From Pseudomonadota bacterium (GTDB lineage: Bacteria > Pseudomonadota > Alphaproteobacteria > Rhodobacterales > Rhodobacteraceae): 64,000 bases of DNA. Shown in pieces: positions 1-8,510 of this stretch. The stretch is taken from the NCBI GenBank assembly GCA_020161615.1, contig JAIUPD010000008.1:1-64000 (forward strand), in the 5' to 3' direction. The translations under genes and the position numbers were made by a program. Numbering within the stretch: the stretch's first letter is position 1; every line of letters begins with the position of its first letter. The notes below the pieces were generated by a model. It was not told the origin of the DNA, ran no database searches, and worked only from the letters and a program-made list of their open reading frames with translations.

Positions 1-1272
1 GAGGCCCTGCCGGGCGCCCTGCCGCAGGGCCAGAACTCGCCGCAGAAGGTCAATTACGGCCTCTATGCCGAGCAGCTTTCGGGCACCGCCTTCACCGCGC
101 CGCGCGGCCAGAACGAGCGGACCTGGTGCTACCGCATCCGCCCCTCGGTCAAGCATACGTCGCGTTTCAGGAAGATCGAGGTCGAGGGCTGGAAGACCGC
201 GCCGCATGTGCTGCCCGATGTGATCAGCCTGGGCCAGTACCGCTGGGATCCGATCCCGATGCCGGGCAAGGGCGAAAGCTACAGCTGGATCACCGGCATG
301 CGCACCGTCACCACGGCGGGCGACGTGAACACGCAGGTCGGCATGGCCAGCCATGTCTATCTGGTGACCGCCTCGATGGTGGACGAATATTTCTACTCGG
401 CCGATTCGGAATTGCTGGTGGTGCCGCAGGAAGGGCGCCTTCGGTTCTGCACCGAGATGGGGATCATCGACCTTGAGCCCAAGGAAATCGCCATCCTGCC
501 GCGCGGGCTGGTGTACCGGGTCGAGGTGCTGGAAGGCCCGGCGCGCGGCTTCGTCTGCGAGAATTACGGCCAGAAATTCGACCTGCCGAACCGCGGGCCG
601 ATCGGCGCGAATTGCCTGGCCAATCCGCGCGATTTCAAGACCCCGGTGGCGGCCTTCGAGGACAAGGAGACCCGCTCGCGCGTCGTCATCAAATGGTGCG
701 GCCAGTTCCACGAGACCTTCATCGGCCATTCGCCGCTGGATGTGGTGGCCTGGCACGGCAATTACTGCCCGGTGAAATACGACCTGCGGACCTATTCCCC
801 GGTCGGCGCGCTGCTCTTCGACCACCCGGACCCGTCGATCTTCACCGTGCTGACCGCGCCCTCGGGGCAGGAAGGGACGGCGAACATCGACTTCGTGCTG
901 TTCCGCGAGCGCTGGATGGTGGCCGAGAACACCTTCCGCCCGCCGTGGTATCACAAGAACATCATGTCCGAGCTGATGGGCAACATCTATGGCCAGTATG
1001 ACGCCAAGCCGCAGGGCTTCCAGCCGGGCGGCCTGAGCCTGCACAATTGCATGTTGCCGCACGGGCCAGACCGGGATGCGTTCGAAGGCGCCTCGAACGC
1101 GGAGCTGAAGCCGCATCTTCTGGACAACACCATGTCCTTCATGTTCGAGACCCGCTTCCCGCAGCACCTGACCGAATGGGCCGCGACCGAGGCGCCCCTG
1201 CAGGACAATTACCTCGATTGCTGGACCTCGCTGGAGAAGAAATTCGACGGCACGCCCGGTATCAAGGACTGA
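1..1272 (+). CDS. hmgA: Homogentisate 1,2-dioxygenase, 5' end missing
   Basis: Fe(II) ring-cleaving dioxygenase that opens homogentisate to maleylacetoacetate in tyrosine/phenylalanine breakdown. The frame is open from base 1 and gives 423 residues. The family is about 440-450 residues, so roughly 20-30 N-terminal residues lie outside the window. The opening PQGQNSPQ...[10 protein letters not shown] stretch is typical of the family's N-terminal region. The iron-site motifs are visible: WYHKN (His), SELMG (Glu) and LPHGPD (His), plus the active-site His of VAWHGNY. fahA follows on the same strand after 58 bp, matching the usual catabolic order. The only ATG-started frame begins at 208 and would cut off conserved sequence, so it is not the true start. 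Confidence 0.96.
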   Translation, partial: EALPGALPQGQNSPQKVNYGLYAEQLSGTAFTAPRGQNERTWCYRIRPSVKHTSRFRKIEVEGWKTAPHVLPDVISLGQYRWDPIPMPGKGESYSWITGMRTVTTAGDVNTQVGMASHVYLVTASMVDEYFYSADSELLVVPQEGRLRFCTEMGIIDLEPKEIAILPRGLVYRVEVLEGPARGFVCENYGQKFDLPNRGPIGANCLANPRDFKTPVAAFEDKETRSRVVIKWCGQFHETFIGHSPLDVVAWHGNYCPVKYDLRTYSPVGALLFDHPDPSIFTVLTAPSGQEGTANIDFVLFRERWMVAENTFRPPWYHKNIMSELMGNIYGQYDAKPQGFQPGGLSLHNCMLPHGPDRDAFEGASNAELKPHLLDNTMSFMFETRFPQHLTEWAATEAPLQDNYLDCWTSLEKKFDGTPGIKD

Positions 1273-1276
1273 CCCC

Positions 1277-1308
1277 TTGTAGGATGGGCAATATTGCCCA
1301 TCCTACAA
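1277..1308. repeat. 32-bp perfect palindrome, GTAG-foot REP-like hairpin
   Basis: Two 16-base arms meet with no loop at GGGCAATATTGCCC, and the outer ends read TTGTAGGAT / ATCCTACAA. It starts four bases after the hmgA stop codon and ends 22 bases before fahA. The GTAG foot next to a hairpin is the usual shape of REP elements mobilised by RAYT transposases. That assignment is inference; no RAYT gene is in the window. It could also act as an mRNA stem between the two cistrons. Confidence 0.85.
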
Positions 1309-1330
1309 GACGACAATTGCTGGAGTTTTC

Positions 1331-2587
1331 ATGACGCTGATCCGTTCCTGGCTGGCCGCGGCCAACGACCCCGACTGCCCCTTCCCGCTCAACAACCTGC
1401 CTTGCGGCGTCTTCTCGACCCCGGGCGGCGCGCCCCGCTGTGGCGTGGCGATCGGCGATCAGGTCCTGGATGTGGCGGGGATGGAGAAGGCGGGCCTTCT
1501 GCATCTGGCCGAGAAGCCGCTGCTGCAGGCGGGCGCCTGGAACCCGCTGATGGACGCGGGCCAGCCGGTCTGGGAGAAGCTGCGCAGCGCCCTGATGGGC
1601 CATCTGCGCGAAGGCTCGGACACCCGGGACCAGCTCGCCGCCTATCTGCACCCGCTGTCCTCGGTCCGGCTGCACCTGCCCTTCCAGGTCACCGAATACA
1701 CGGATTTCTATGCGGGCAAGAACCACGCCTTCAACGTCGGCACCATGTTCCGGGGCCCTGAGAACGCGCTGCCGCCGAACTGGCTGCATATCCCGATCGG
1801 CTACAACGGCCGCGCCTCCTCGGTCGTGGTCTCCGGCACCCCGGTCCGCCGCCCTTGGGGCCAACTGAAGGGCCCGCAGGACGAGGCCCCGCGCTTCGCC
1901 CCCTGCGCCCGCTTCGATCTGGAGCTGGAAATGGGCGCCGTGATCGGCAAACCCTCGTCCGGGCCGGTGACGGTGGCCGAGGCCGATGACATGATCTTCG
2001 GCTATGTGCTGCTGAACGACTGGTCGGCGCGCGACATCCAGGCCTGGGAATACGTGCCGCTGGGGCCGTTCCAGGCCAAGGCGACGGCGACCACGATCAG
2101 CCCCTGGATCGTGACCAAAGCCGCGCTCGGCGCCTTCCGGGCCGCCACGCCCGCGCGTGAAAAGCCGCTGCTGCCCTATCTCGAGGAACCGCGGCCGATG
2201 CTCTATGACATCGAGCTTTCCGTCGAACTGACCCCCGAGGGCGGCGCCCCGACCGAGATCGCCCGCACCAATTACCGCGAGATGTATTATTCCGCCGCGC
2301 AGCAACTGGCGCATCACACCACCTCGGGCTGCCCGATGCGGGTGGGGGACCTGCTGGGCTCGGGCACCATCTCGGGCGCTACCAAGGACAGCCGCGGCTC
2401 GCTTCTGGAACTCAGCTGGGGCGGCAAGGAGCCCCTGACCCTGCCCGGCGGCGCCACCCGCAGCTTCCTCGAGGACGGCGACACGCTGACCCTCAAGGGC
2501 CAGTGCAAGGGCGAGGGCTATACGATCGGCTTCGGCGATTGCACGGGGACCATCCTGCCGGCGCTGGCAGATCCCTACGCGCGGTGA
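1331..2587 (+). CDS. fahA: Fumarylacetoacetase
   Basis: Hydrolyses fumarylacetoacetate to fumarate and acetoacetate, the last step of the homogentisate pathway. The 418 residues match the family's usual length. The N-terminal SH3-like domain covers about residues 1-115. The catalytic domain carries DFYAGKNHAFNVG (the Asp/His pair), DLELEMG (metal-ligand glutamates), LLNDWSARDIQ (metal Asp) and ATTISPWIV. It lies 58 bp after hmgA on the same strand with the palindrome between them, so the two are probably co-transcribed. No maleylacetoacetate isomerase gene follows; the next gene is convergent. Confidence 0.96.
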   Translation: MTLIRSWLAAANDPDCPFPLNNLPCGVFSTPGGAPRCGVAIGDQVLDVAGMEKAGLLHLAEKPLLQAGAWNPLMDAGQPVWEKLRSALMGHLREGSDTRDQLAAYLHPLSSVRLHLPFQVTEYTDFYAGKNHAFNVGTMFRGPENALPPNWLHIPIGYNGRASSVVVSGTPVRRPWGQLKGPQDEAPRFAPCARFDLELEMGAVIGKPSSGPVTVAEADDMIFGYVLLNDWSARDIQAWEYVPLGPFQAKATATTISPWIVTKAALGAFRAATPAREKPLLPYLEEPRPMLYDIELSVELTPEGGAPTEIARTNYREMYYSAAQQLAHHTTSGCPMRVGDLLGSGTISGATKDSRGSLLELSWGGKEPLTLPGGATRSFLEDGDTLTLKGQCKGEGYTIGFGDCTGTILPALADPYAR

Positions 2588-2630
2588 AACAGAAAGGGGG
2601 ACTTTGCGCCCCCCTCGGCCTGCGCCCTCA

Positions 2631-2712
2631 CCCCCCGCAGGATATTTGCAGCACGAAGATGATGGTTAACGCCCCGTTAAGCCCCATCTTTGCGCCTTAA
2701 ATATCCCGGGGG
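2631..2712. repeat. Intergenic repeat with GATATTT...AAGATG ends, copy A
   Basis: An 82-bp element in the convergent gap between fahA and the DUF3775 gene. The left arm (2631-2661) reads C6-GCAGGATATTTGCAG...GAAGATG. The right arm (2685-2712), read on the other strand, is C5-GGGATATTTAAGGCG...AAGATG. The arms form an imperfect terminal inverted repeat around a GTTAAC-containing core. A GC hairpin follows at 2730-2748 (GAGGGGGC/GCCCCCTC). A second copy with the same asymmetric pair of ends lies at 48836-48950, also in a convergent gap. It is non-coding and may be a mobile palindromic repeat or a two-way terminator. Confidence 0.75.
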
Positions 2713-2776
2713 TGAGCCGCGGACGCGGCGAGGGGGCAGCGCCCCCTCCTTCCCCGGCGGGCTCCGGGCGCCGCGC

Positions 2777-3100
2777 TCAGCGGTCGAAGAAATCCTCTTC
2801 CGCCTCGGTTACGTCGATCTCCAGCGCTTCCAGCCCCGCTTCCAGATTCTCCGACAGATGCGGCATCCCCATCAGGTAATCCGCGGTGGGCGTCGTCGCC
2901 TCGGCGAAGGCGGTTTCCAGCGCCTCGGCGTAATCCTCGGGTTCGAAGGCGCCGCGGCCGACCCAGGCGATCGCCACCAGATGCGCCTTCTCGTCATCGT
3001 TCAGCGCGTCGATGAAGGCGTGCACTTCGCCCGGGCGGCCGCGTTCGCGGGCCTGAAAGATGATATGGACCACCTTCTTGATGCTGATTTCGGGGGTCAT
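2777..3100 (-). CDS. DUF3775 family protein
   Basis: A 107-residue acidic protein of the DUF3775 type, with no known biochemical role. It begins MTPEISIKK and contains the HAFIDALNDDEKAHLVAIAWVGRG core typical of the family, with an acidic C-terminal tail. The frame stays open far upstream, but the ATG at 3100 is chosen because AGGAGG stands 5-6 bases in front of it and conserved sequence begins there. It lies 71 bp downstream of the short-chain dehydrogenase gene on the same strand, so it could be the last gene of that operon. Confidence 0.8.
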   Translation of the reverse strand: MTPEISIKKVVHIIFQARERGRPGEVHAFIDALNDDEKAHLVAIAWVGRGAFEPEDYAEALETAFAEATTPTADYLMGMPHLSENLEAGLEALEIDVTEAEEDFFDR

Positions 3101-3171
3101 GTCTGCCTCCTGTCCGGGCCTCCAGCATCGCGCCGATGGCCCGCGCGTGCAAGAGGGCGTCAGGCCGGCGC

Positions 3172-3894
3172 TCAGGATCGGGCGAAAAGCCGGTTCCAGA
3201 CCGGCGTGGGCAGCAGCCGTCCGGCGCGGAACACCCAGGAAAAGAGCGTCGGGAACGAGGTGGCGGGCCGCCCGGACCGGATGGCGCGCAGCATATGGGC
3301 GGCGGCCTCTTCGGGATCCATCAGGAACGGCATGGAAAAATCGTTGCGATCCGTCAGCCGGGTGCGGATGAAGCCCGGATTGACCAGCTGCACCCGGACC
3401 CCCGTTCCGCGCAGATCCGCCTGCAGCGACTGGCCGAGGCTCATCAGCGCCGCCTTCGACTGACCGTAGCCCAGGCTGCCGGGCAAGCCCCGGAACCCGG
3501 CCAGCGAGCCGGTCAGTACCACGCGCCCCTCGTTGCGGGCGATCATCCCGGGCAGGACATGACCCAGGACCCGCACCGCGCCATGGAGGTTCACGTCGAG
3601 CATCGTCTCGATCCGCGCACTGTCCCAGTCCCGGGCCGCCATGGGCCAATAGGCGCCCGCCAGATAGACCAGGCCATCGACCGGTCCCGCGGCCTCGGCG
3701 GCCGCGGCAACGGCGGCAGGGTCGCTCACGTCGAGGGGCAGCGCCCTGGCGTCCAGGTCGGCGGCCAGCGCCCGCAGCCGGTCCTCGCCCCGGGCCGAGA
3801 GGATCAGCCGCGCGCCCTCGGCCCCCATGGCGGTTGCCAGCGCCCGGCCCAGCCCCTCGGAGGCGCCGACCAGCCACCAGCGCTGGTCCCTCAC
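3172..3894 (-). CDS. Short-chain dehydrogenase/reductase
   Basis: NAD(P)-dependent oxidoreductase of the classical SDR fold, 240 residues. VGASEGLGRAL is the dinucleotide-binding glycine motif, and YGQSK is the catalytic YxxxK, preceded by the Ser of LTGSLAG. The substrate is unknown. The GTG start overlaps the stop of the DUF3833 gene (GTGA), which implies translational coupling. It is the fourth gene of the operon that starts with the flavin oxidoreductase. An operon of this content beside rpoE-chrR recalls the RpoE-dependent singlet-oxygen operon of Rhodobacter sphaeroides (RSP1087-1091, from memory), which suggests a role in membrane lipid or oxidant response. Confidence 0.88.
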   Translation of the reverse strand: MRDQRWWLVGASEGLGRALATAMGAEGARLILSARGEDRLRALAADLDARALPLDVSDPAAVAAAAEAAGPVDGLVYLAGAYWPMAARDWDSARIETMLDVNLHGAVRVLGHVLPGMIARNEGRVVLTGSLAGFRGLPGSLGYGQSKAALMSLGQSLQADLRGTGVRVQLVNPGFIRTRLTDRNDFSMPFLMDPEEAAAHMLRAIRSGRPATSFPTLFSWVFRAGRLLPTPVWNRLFARS

Positions 3895-4442
3895 GCGGGC
3901 ACCTGCCGCATGGTCGCCACCAGTTCGGCCACCTTGATGCCGAACTTGCGGAACTGGCTGCGGTTGATGATCGTGCCGTTCTCCATCAGATACATCCAGT
4001 CGGTCACATCCAGCACCCAACCTCCCGCATGCTCGGGCAGGCGGATACGGTATTGCAGCTGCAGCCCGGCGCCCTCCTGCCGGCCGCGGCCGGGGTCGGT
4101 GAGGTCATCGGCATCGGCCTTGATGGCGCCGTCGTTGCCCAGCGTCAGGCGCCATTGGCGCTGCTGCGTCTCGCCGCTGGCGTAGCGGAAGGTCTCGTCC
4201 AAGGTGCCGCGGTTGCCGTCCCAGTGGCCCTGCATCTCGGCCACGAAGCGCGAGGTGACGCGGCCGGTCGGACCATAGATCACCCCTTCGCAGAGCAAAG
4301 GGCCCGCAAGGTGGCGGCGGATGTCGAGTTGCGGCGCCATGGTGGCATAATCGCCGGGCCGCTGGGCCGAGAAGCCCAGGTAACGGCGGGCGATCAGCAG
4401 GGTCATCAGCACCGCGAGCAGGGTCAGCAGGATCGGGGTCAT
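3891..4442 (-). CDS. DUF3833 family protein
   Basis: A 183-residue protein with one N-terminal hydrophobic segment (MTPILLTLLAVLMTLLIARR), probably a membrane anchor. The periplasmic-type body contains conserved stretches such as GPTGRVTSRFVAEM and DVTDWMYLMENGTIINRS, typical of DUF3833. No enzymatic function is established. The ATG overlaps the DUF1365 stop by four bases (ATGA), and its own stop overlaps the dehydrogenase start. The constant company of DUF3833, DUF1365 and a flavin oxidoreductase suggests a joint lipid-modifying pathway; that is inference from context. Confidence 0.85.
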   Translation of the reverse strand: MTPILLTLLAVLMTLLIARRYLGFSAQRPGDYATMAPQLDIRRHLAGPLLCEGVIYGPTGRVTSRFVAEMQGHWDGNRGTLDETFRYASGETQQRQWRLTLGNDGAIKADADDLTDPGRGRQEGAGLQLQYRIRLPEHAGGWVLDVTDWMYLMENGTIINRSQFRKFGIKVAELVATMRQVPA

Positions 4443-5194
4443 CGCGAGACCTCTTCGGCAGGGGGCGTGGGACGGGGGCGATAGGCGGCACCCTTCCACC
4501 AGAGCTTCAGCGCCTGCCAGTGGATCAGCGCCAGCACCCGGCGCGAGCCCAGCGGACGGCGCAGCATGGCGCCGATCAACCCGGTCGCGGAGGCGGGCTT
4601 GCGGGGGCCGGTGAGGGTGGCGACCAGCCCGCCCTTGGCGTGGTCATAGGCGATGCGGATGGCGATGGCCTCGGGCCGGATATCGAAGCGAAAACGATAT
4701 TCCCCCTCGACCGGCTGGAAGGGCGAGACATGGAAGATCTTCTGCGCTTCCAGCGTATCCTCGGCCCCGATGGGCCCCCAATCCTCGCGCCGGCAGAGAT
4801 AGGAATGGCGGTCGCCGAAGGTGTTGTTCACCTCGGCGATGACACAGATCAGCGCGCCGGCCGGATCATGGCACAGCCAGAAGCTGACCGGGTTGAACAC
4901 ATGGCCCAGAACGCGGGGCTGGGCCAGCAACGCGATCCGGCCGATGGGCGGGGCGTCGGCGTCGGCCAGAACCGCGCGCACCCAAGCGGCACCGCGACCC
5001 TTGCCGCGTTCGCCGCCATGGTCGGCGTCGTGCAGCGACAGCAGGTTGGCGCGGTTGCGCGACAGCAGCCAGGGCATGCGCTGCGGCGCCTCGGCGTCGA
5101 TCAGCAGGTAATCGACGCCATAGGCGAAGCGGTTCGTCAACGCCCCCGCGCGCCCGTGAAAGGTGCGCCCGGCGATATGGTCGACCGCGCTCAT
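4439..5194 (-). CDS. DUF1365 family protein
   Basis: A 251-residue protein of the DUF1365 family, which is nearly always encoded beside an amine-oxidase-like flavoprotein. Recognisable stretches are YLLIDAEAPQ, NPVSFWLCHD and VNNTFGDRHSYLC, followed by KIFHVSPFQPVEGEYRF. No catalytic role is known. It is coupled by ATGA overlaps to the flavoprotein upstream and to DUF3833 downstream. Partnership with the flavoprotein in modifying unsaturated fatty acids has been proposed for similar gene sets; nothing in the sequence proves it here. Confidence 0.88.
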   Translation of the reverse strand: MSAVDHIAGRTFHGRAGALTNRFAYGVDYLLIDAEAPQRMPWLLSRNRANLLSLHDADHGGERGKGRGAAWVRAVLADADAPPIGRIALLAQPRVLGHVFNPVSFWLCHDPAGALICVIAEVNNTFGDRHSYLCRREDWGPIGAEDTLEAQKIFHVSPFQPVEGEYRFRFDIRPEAIAIRIAYDHAKGGLVATLTGPRKPASATGLIGAMLRRPLGSRRVLALIHWQALKLWWKGAAYRPRPTPPAEEVSR

Positions 5195-6483
5195 GCCGCC
5201 TCCTGCGCCAGTGGCTGGCCCATTTTCGCCACCACATCGACGGCGCTGGCGAAACCGTCCTCGTGGAAGCCGTTGCGCATCCAGGCGCCGCAGAACCAGG
5301 TGTTGCGATGCCCGTTCAGTACCTTCAGCACATCCTGCGCGGCAAAAGCCGCCAGGTCGAAGACCGGGTGACGGAAAGTGTTCTGGTCATAGATCAGATC
5401 GTCGCGGATCGGTCGGGTCGTGTTCAGCGTCACGAACATCGGATCCTCGGCCGGGATCGGCTGCAGCGAGTTCATCCAGTAGCTCAGGCTGATGCGCTCG
5501 CGGTCCTCGGCCGAATGTTCGGTATAGGTCCAGGAGGACCAGACCTTGCGCCGCTTGGGCATGACCGAGGCGTCGCAATGCAGGATCGAATCGTTGTCCT
5601 GATAGCGGATCGCGGAAAGCGAGACGCGCTCGGTCTGGCTGGGATCGGCGAGCAGGCTCAGCGTGGTGTCGGAATGGGTGGCGAAGATCACCTCGTCGAA
5701 CCTTTCCCATTCGCCGCCCTGCACCCGGACCTCGGGCCCGGTGGCGCTGCGGCGCACGCCCGCGACGCCGGTGCCGAGGCGCAGCGCGACGCCGCGCCGG
5801 ATCAGATCCCGTTCCAGCCGCCGGACATATTCGATGGAACCGCCCCGCACCGTGTACCATTGATGCTGGCCGGAATTCGACAGAAGCGCATGGTTGCGGA
5901 AGAACTGCACCATGGCGCGGGCCGGGAAATCCATGATCTTCGCCTTGGGAGTCGACCAGATCGCGCCCGAGAAGGGCTGGATATACCGCTCGCGAAACCA
6001 GCGCCCCATCCCGAGATTGTCCATCAGCCCGCCGATGCTCAGATCCGGGTCCAGCGCCGCCTTTTCCGCATTGGCGTTGAAATGCAGGATATCGCGGACC
6101 ATGCGCAGAAAGCGCGGATCGGCCAGGTTGCGGCGCGCGGCGAACAGCGTGTCGAGCGAAGCCAGCGCGTATTCGCAGGCGCCGTTGTCGAAGGAGGCGC
6201 CGAAGCTCATCGAGGCGGGGGCGGTGGGCACCTCCAGCGCCTCGAACATGGCGGTGAGATTGGGGTAATTCGCATGGTTGAAGACGATAAAGCCCGTATC
6301 GACCGGCTGATCGCCGTTTCGCCCCGCCAGCACCGTGCGCGCATGCCCGCCCAGCCGCGGCTCGGCCTCGATCAGCGTGACACGGTGACCTGGCGCCAAC
6401 AGCCAGGCGGCGGCCATGCCCGATATGCCGCCGCCGATCACGGCGATGCGCCGGGAGGAATGGGCGTGGGGTTCGAAGGGCAT
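5191..6483 (-). CDS. FAD-dependent amine-oxidase-like oxidoreductase
   Basis: A flavoprotein of 430 residues and first gene of the four-gene operon. The Rossmann motif VIGGGISGMAAAWLL lies near residue 15, followed by the Glu of LIEAEPRLGGHAR, and the C-terminal FAD-contact region is WFCGAWMRNGFHEDGFASA. It belongs to the NAD(P)-binding/FAD family typically paired with DUF1365. The frame is open upstream to 6702, but the ATG at 6483 is chosen because it has an AGGAG site 6 bases away and precedes the Rossmann fold directly. It is transcribed away from rpoE-chrR. It probably acts in an RpoE-controlled oxidative-stress or lipid pathway; this is inferred from position. Confidence 0.9.
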   Translation of the reverse strand: MPFEPHAHSSRRIAVIGGGISGMAAAWLLAPGHRVTLIEAEPRLGGHARTVLAGRNGDQPVDTGFIVFNHANYPNLTAMFEALEVPTAPASMSFGASFDNGACEYALASLDTLFAARRNLADPRFLRMVRDILHFNANAEKAALDPDLSIGGLMDNLGMGRWFRERYIQPFSGAIWSTPKAKIMDFPARAMVQFFRNHALLSNSGQHQWYTVRGGSIEYVRRLERDLIRRGVALRLGTGVAGVRRSATGPEVRVQGGEWERFDEVIFATHSDTTLSLLADPSQTERVSLSAIRYQDNDSILHCDASVMPKRRKVWSSWTYTEHSAEDRERISLSYWMNSLQPIPAEDPMFVTLNTTRPIRDDLIYDQNTFRHPVFDLAAFAAQDVLKVLNGHRNTWFCGAWMRNGFHEDGFASAVDVVAKMGQPLAQEAA

Positions 6484-6585
6484 CTGTCTCTCCTGCTGGT
6501 TTGCAGAAGGTACGGGGCAAGGCGGCGATTGGATGCAGCCCGCGCGGAATTTTTTCGCCGCGCCACGATTTTTCGCCCATGCCGG

Positions 6586-6614
6586 TGATCCGCCCCCGCC
6601 GGCGCCGCGTAGAG
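6586..6614 (+). promoter_or_regulatory. Candidate RpoE-type autoregulated promoter of rpoE-chrR
   Basis: TGATCC at 6586-6591, an 18-base spacer, then TAGAG at 6610-6614. This resembles the TGATCC-N18-TAAGA pattern recalled for RpoE/ChrR promoters in Rhodobacter. It lies about 105 bases upstream of the GTG start chosen for rpoE. Autoregulation would fit the family. On the opposite strand a much weaker match (GCATCC-N18-TACCTT, 6536 down to 6507) faces the divergent operon. Confidence 0.5.
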
Positions 6615-6718
6615 GGGGCATGTTGCAAGCGATGCCCGATCCGACGACAATGGCCCGGCCCGTCCTGCCGCCCCGGCAGCGCGCGGCGGTACGGCCTGTC
6701 ACGAAGGAGCGGCACCAG

Positions 6719-7264
6719 GTGACGATCGAAGACGACGGCGCGCGGCATTGCGCGCAGATGCTGGCCGTCGCCCGCCATGCCGACCAGGCCGCCTTTGCCG
6801 CGCTCTTTGCGCATTACGCGCCGCGGCTGAAGGCGTTCCTGATGAAATCCGGCGCGACAGCGGCGCAGGCCGAGGATTGCGCGCAGGATGTCATGGCAAT
6901 CGTTTGGCGCAAGGCGGGGCAGTTCGACCCGGCGCGGGCCAGCGTGGCGACCTGGATCTTCACCATCGCCCGCAACCGCCGCATCGACCTGCTGCGCCGC
7001 GACCGGCGGCCCGAGCCTGAGGATCTGCCCTGGGGTCCCGAGCCCGAGCCCGATCAGGCCGACGCGCTGGCCCTGCAACAGGATAGCCAACGGCTGGGCG
7101 AAGCGCTCGCCCAGCTTCCCGAAGAACAACGCACGTTGATCGAGCGGGCCTATTTCGGCGATCTCAGCCATTCCGAGATTGCCGAGGCCACCGGCCTTCC
7201 GCTGGGCACGATCAAGTCGCGCATCCGTCTGGCGCTGGAAAAGCTGCGTCAGAGACTGAGCTGA
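6719..7264 (+). CDS. rpoE: RNA polymerase ECF sigma factor RpoE (ChrR-controlled)
   Basis: Extracytoplasmic-function sigma factor of the ChrR-linked group (ECF11), which drives the singlet-oxygen response in phototrophic relatives. Region 2 is FAALFAHYAPRLKAFLMKSG...WIFTIARNRRIDLLRRDRR; region 4 is LPEEQRTLIERAYFGDLSHSEIAEATGLPLGTIKSRIRLALEKLR. The frame is open from 6416. The GTG at 6719 is preferred because AAGGAG stands 9 bases upstream, the 181-residue product has normal length, and a matching promoter lies in front. ATGs at 6620, 6632 and 6650 are alternatives without better sites. chrR follows after 11 bases. Confidence 0.92.
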   Translation: MTIEDDGARHCAQMLAVARHADQAAFAALFAHYAPRLKAFLMKSGATAAQAEDCAQDVMAIVWRKAGQFDPARASVATWIFTIARNRRIDLLRRDRRPEPEDLPWGPEPEPDQADALALQQDSQRLGEALAQLPEEQRTLIERAYFGDLSHSEIAEATGLPLGTIKSRIRLALEKLRQRLS

Positions 7265-7275
7265 GGTACTTCGCG

Positions 7276-7917
7276 ATGATCCGTCATCATCTCTCTGACG
7301 CGCTGCTGACCGGCTATGCCGCGGGCACCCTGCCCGAGGCTTTCAGCCTGCTGGTGGCAACGCATGTGTCGCTCTGCGACGAATGCCGCGCCCGGCTGGC
7401 GGCGCTGGATGCCGTGGGCGGCGCGCTGCTGGACCGGCAGGAGGCTGTGCCGATGGCCGAGGGCGCGCTGACCGCGACGCTGGCCCGGATCTCTGGCACG
7501 CGGCCCGAAGCGCGGCCGATGTCCCGCCCGCAGCCCGGCCTCTTCCCCGAGCCGCTGCGCGCCTATGTCGGCGGCGATGCCGAGGCCGTGCGCTGGCGCC
7601 CGGTCGGCGGCGGCGTGCGTCAGGCGATCCTGCCCACCGCCTCGGGGGCGAGCGCGCGGCTGCTCTACATCCCCGCGGGCACCGCCGTGCCCGACCATGG
7701 CCACCACGGCACCGAGCTGACGCTGGTCCTGCAGGGCGCCTTCAGGGACGAGACGGATCGCTTTGCCCGGGGCGATGTGGAAACCGCCGACGAAGCGCTG
7801 GAGCACACGCCGATTGCCGAGGCGGGCGATCCCTGCATCTGCCTGGCGGTAACCGATGCGCCCCTGCGCTTCAACGGGCTGATCCCGCGGATGCTGCAAC
7901 CCTTCCTCAAGATCTGA
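7276..7917 (+). CDS. chrR: Zinc anti-sigma factor ChrR
   Basis: Binds and holds RpoE inactive; singlet oxygen releases the sigma factor. The N-terminal anti-sigma domain carries the zinc set His5, His30, Cys34 and Cys37 (HHLSDALL...ATHVSLCDEC). The C-terminal cupin domain carries a second metal set, His141, His143, Glu147 and His177. Cys187 and Cys189 in DPCICL are also present, as in the characterised Rhodobacter protein. Length is 213 residues. It starts 11 bases after rpoE behind a GAGG site, so the pair forms an operon. The complete metal ligand set argues that it is functional. Confidence 0.95.
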   Translation: MIRHHLSDALLTGYAAGTLPEAFSLLVATHVSLCDECRARLAALDAVGGALLDRQEAVPMAEGALTATLARISGTRPEARPMSRPQPGLFPEPLRAYVGGDAEAVRWRPVGGGVRQAILPTASGASARLLYIPAGTAVPDHGHHGTELTLVLQGAFRDETDRFARGDVETADEALEHTPIAEAGDPCICLAVTDAPLRFNGLIPRMLQPFLKI

Positions 7918-7957
7918 GGTCCGGGCTCGCGGCGATCCTGCGATCCGGCCTGCTGGT

Positions 7958-8434
7958 TCAGCCCTGCTCTTTCAGCAGGCGCCGCTTCTGGCGGTCCCAG
8001 TCGCGCTTGGCGGCGGTTTCCCGCTTGTCGTGGTTCTTCTTGCCCTTGGCGATGCCGATCTTCAGCTTCACCATGCCGCGGTCGTTGAAATACATCACCA
8101 GCGGTACCAGCGTCATGCCCTGCTTGGCCGTCGCCGCCCAGAGCTTCGCCAGTTCCTTGCGGCTGACCAGCAGCTTGCGCTTGCGCCGTTCCTCGTGCCC
8201 CCAGGTCTTGGCCTGGGCATAGGGGGCGATGGCGCCGTTGATGAGCCACAGCTCGTTTTCCTCGACCGAGGCATAGCTCTCGGCGATGTTCGCCCCGCCC
8301 TCGCGCAGCGATTTCACCTCGGACCCCATGAGCACGATTCCGCATTCGAGATCGTCCTCGATGAAGTAATCGAAGCGCGCCCGGCGGTTCTCGGCGATCA
8401 CTTTACTGTTGGGGTCATGCTTTTTCTGGGTCAT
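7958..8434 (-). CDS. smpB: SsrA-binding protein SmpB
   Basis: Binds tmRNA and delivers it to stalled ribosomes for trans-translation. The 158 residues have the family's N-terminal barrel ([30 protein letters not shown]) and the basic C-terminal tail ([16 protein letters not shown]) that enters the empty mRNA channel. The ATG at 8434 begins [11 protein letters not shown], the usual SmpB start; the frame is open a further 54 bases upstream without conservation. It faces chrR tail to tail and diverges from the I78 lipoprotein gene. The tmRNA gene is not in the window. Confidence 0.96.
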   Translation of the reverse strand: MTQKKHDPNSKVIAENRRARFDYFIEDDLECGIVLMGSEVKSLREGGANIAESYASVEENELWLINGAIAPYAQAKTWGHEERRKRKLLVSRKELAKLWAATAKQGMTLVPLVMYFNDRGMVKLKIGIAKGKKNHDKRETAAKRDWDRQKRRLLKEQG

Positions 8435-8510
8435 TGTCGCGAGATATTGGTTTGATCCCAAGCTGTCCAGTGGCGCCACGGGCGCCAAGCATCACTGTTG
8501 AGGGAAAGGA

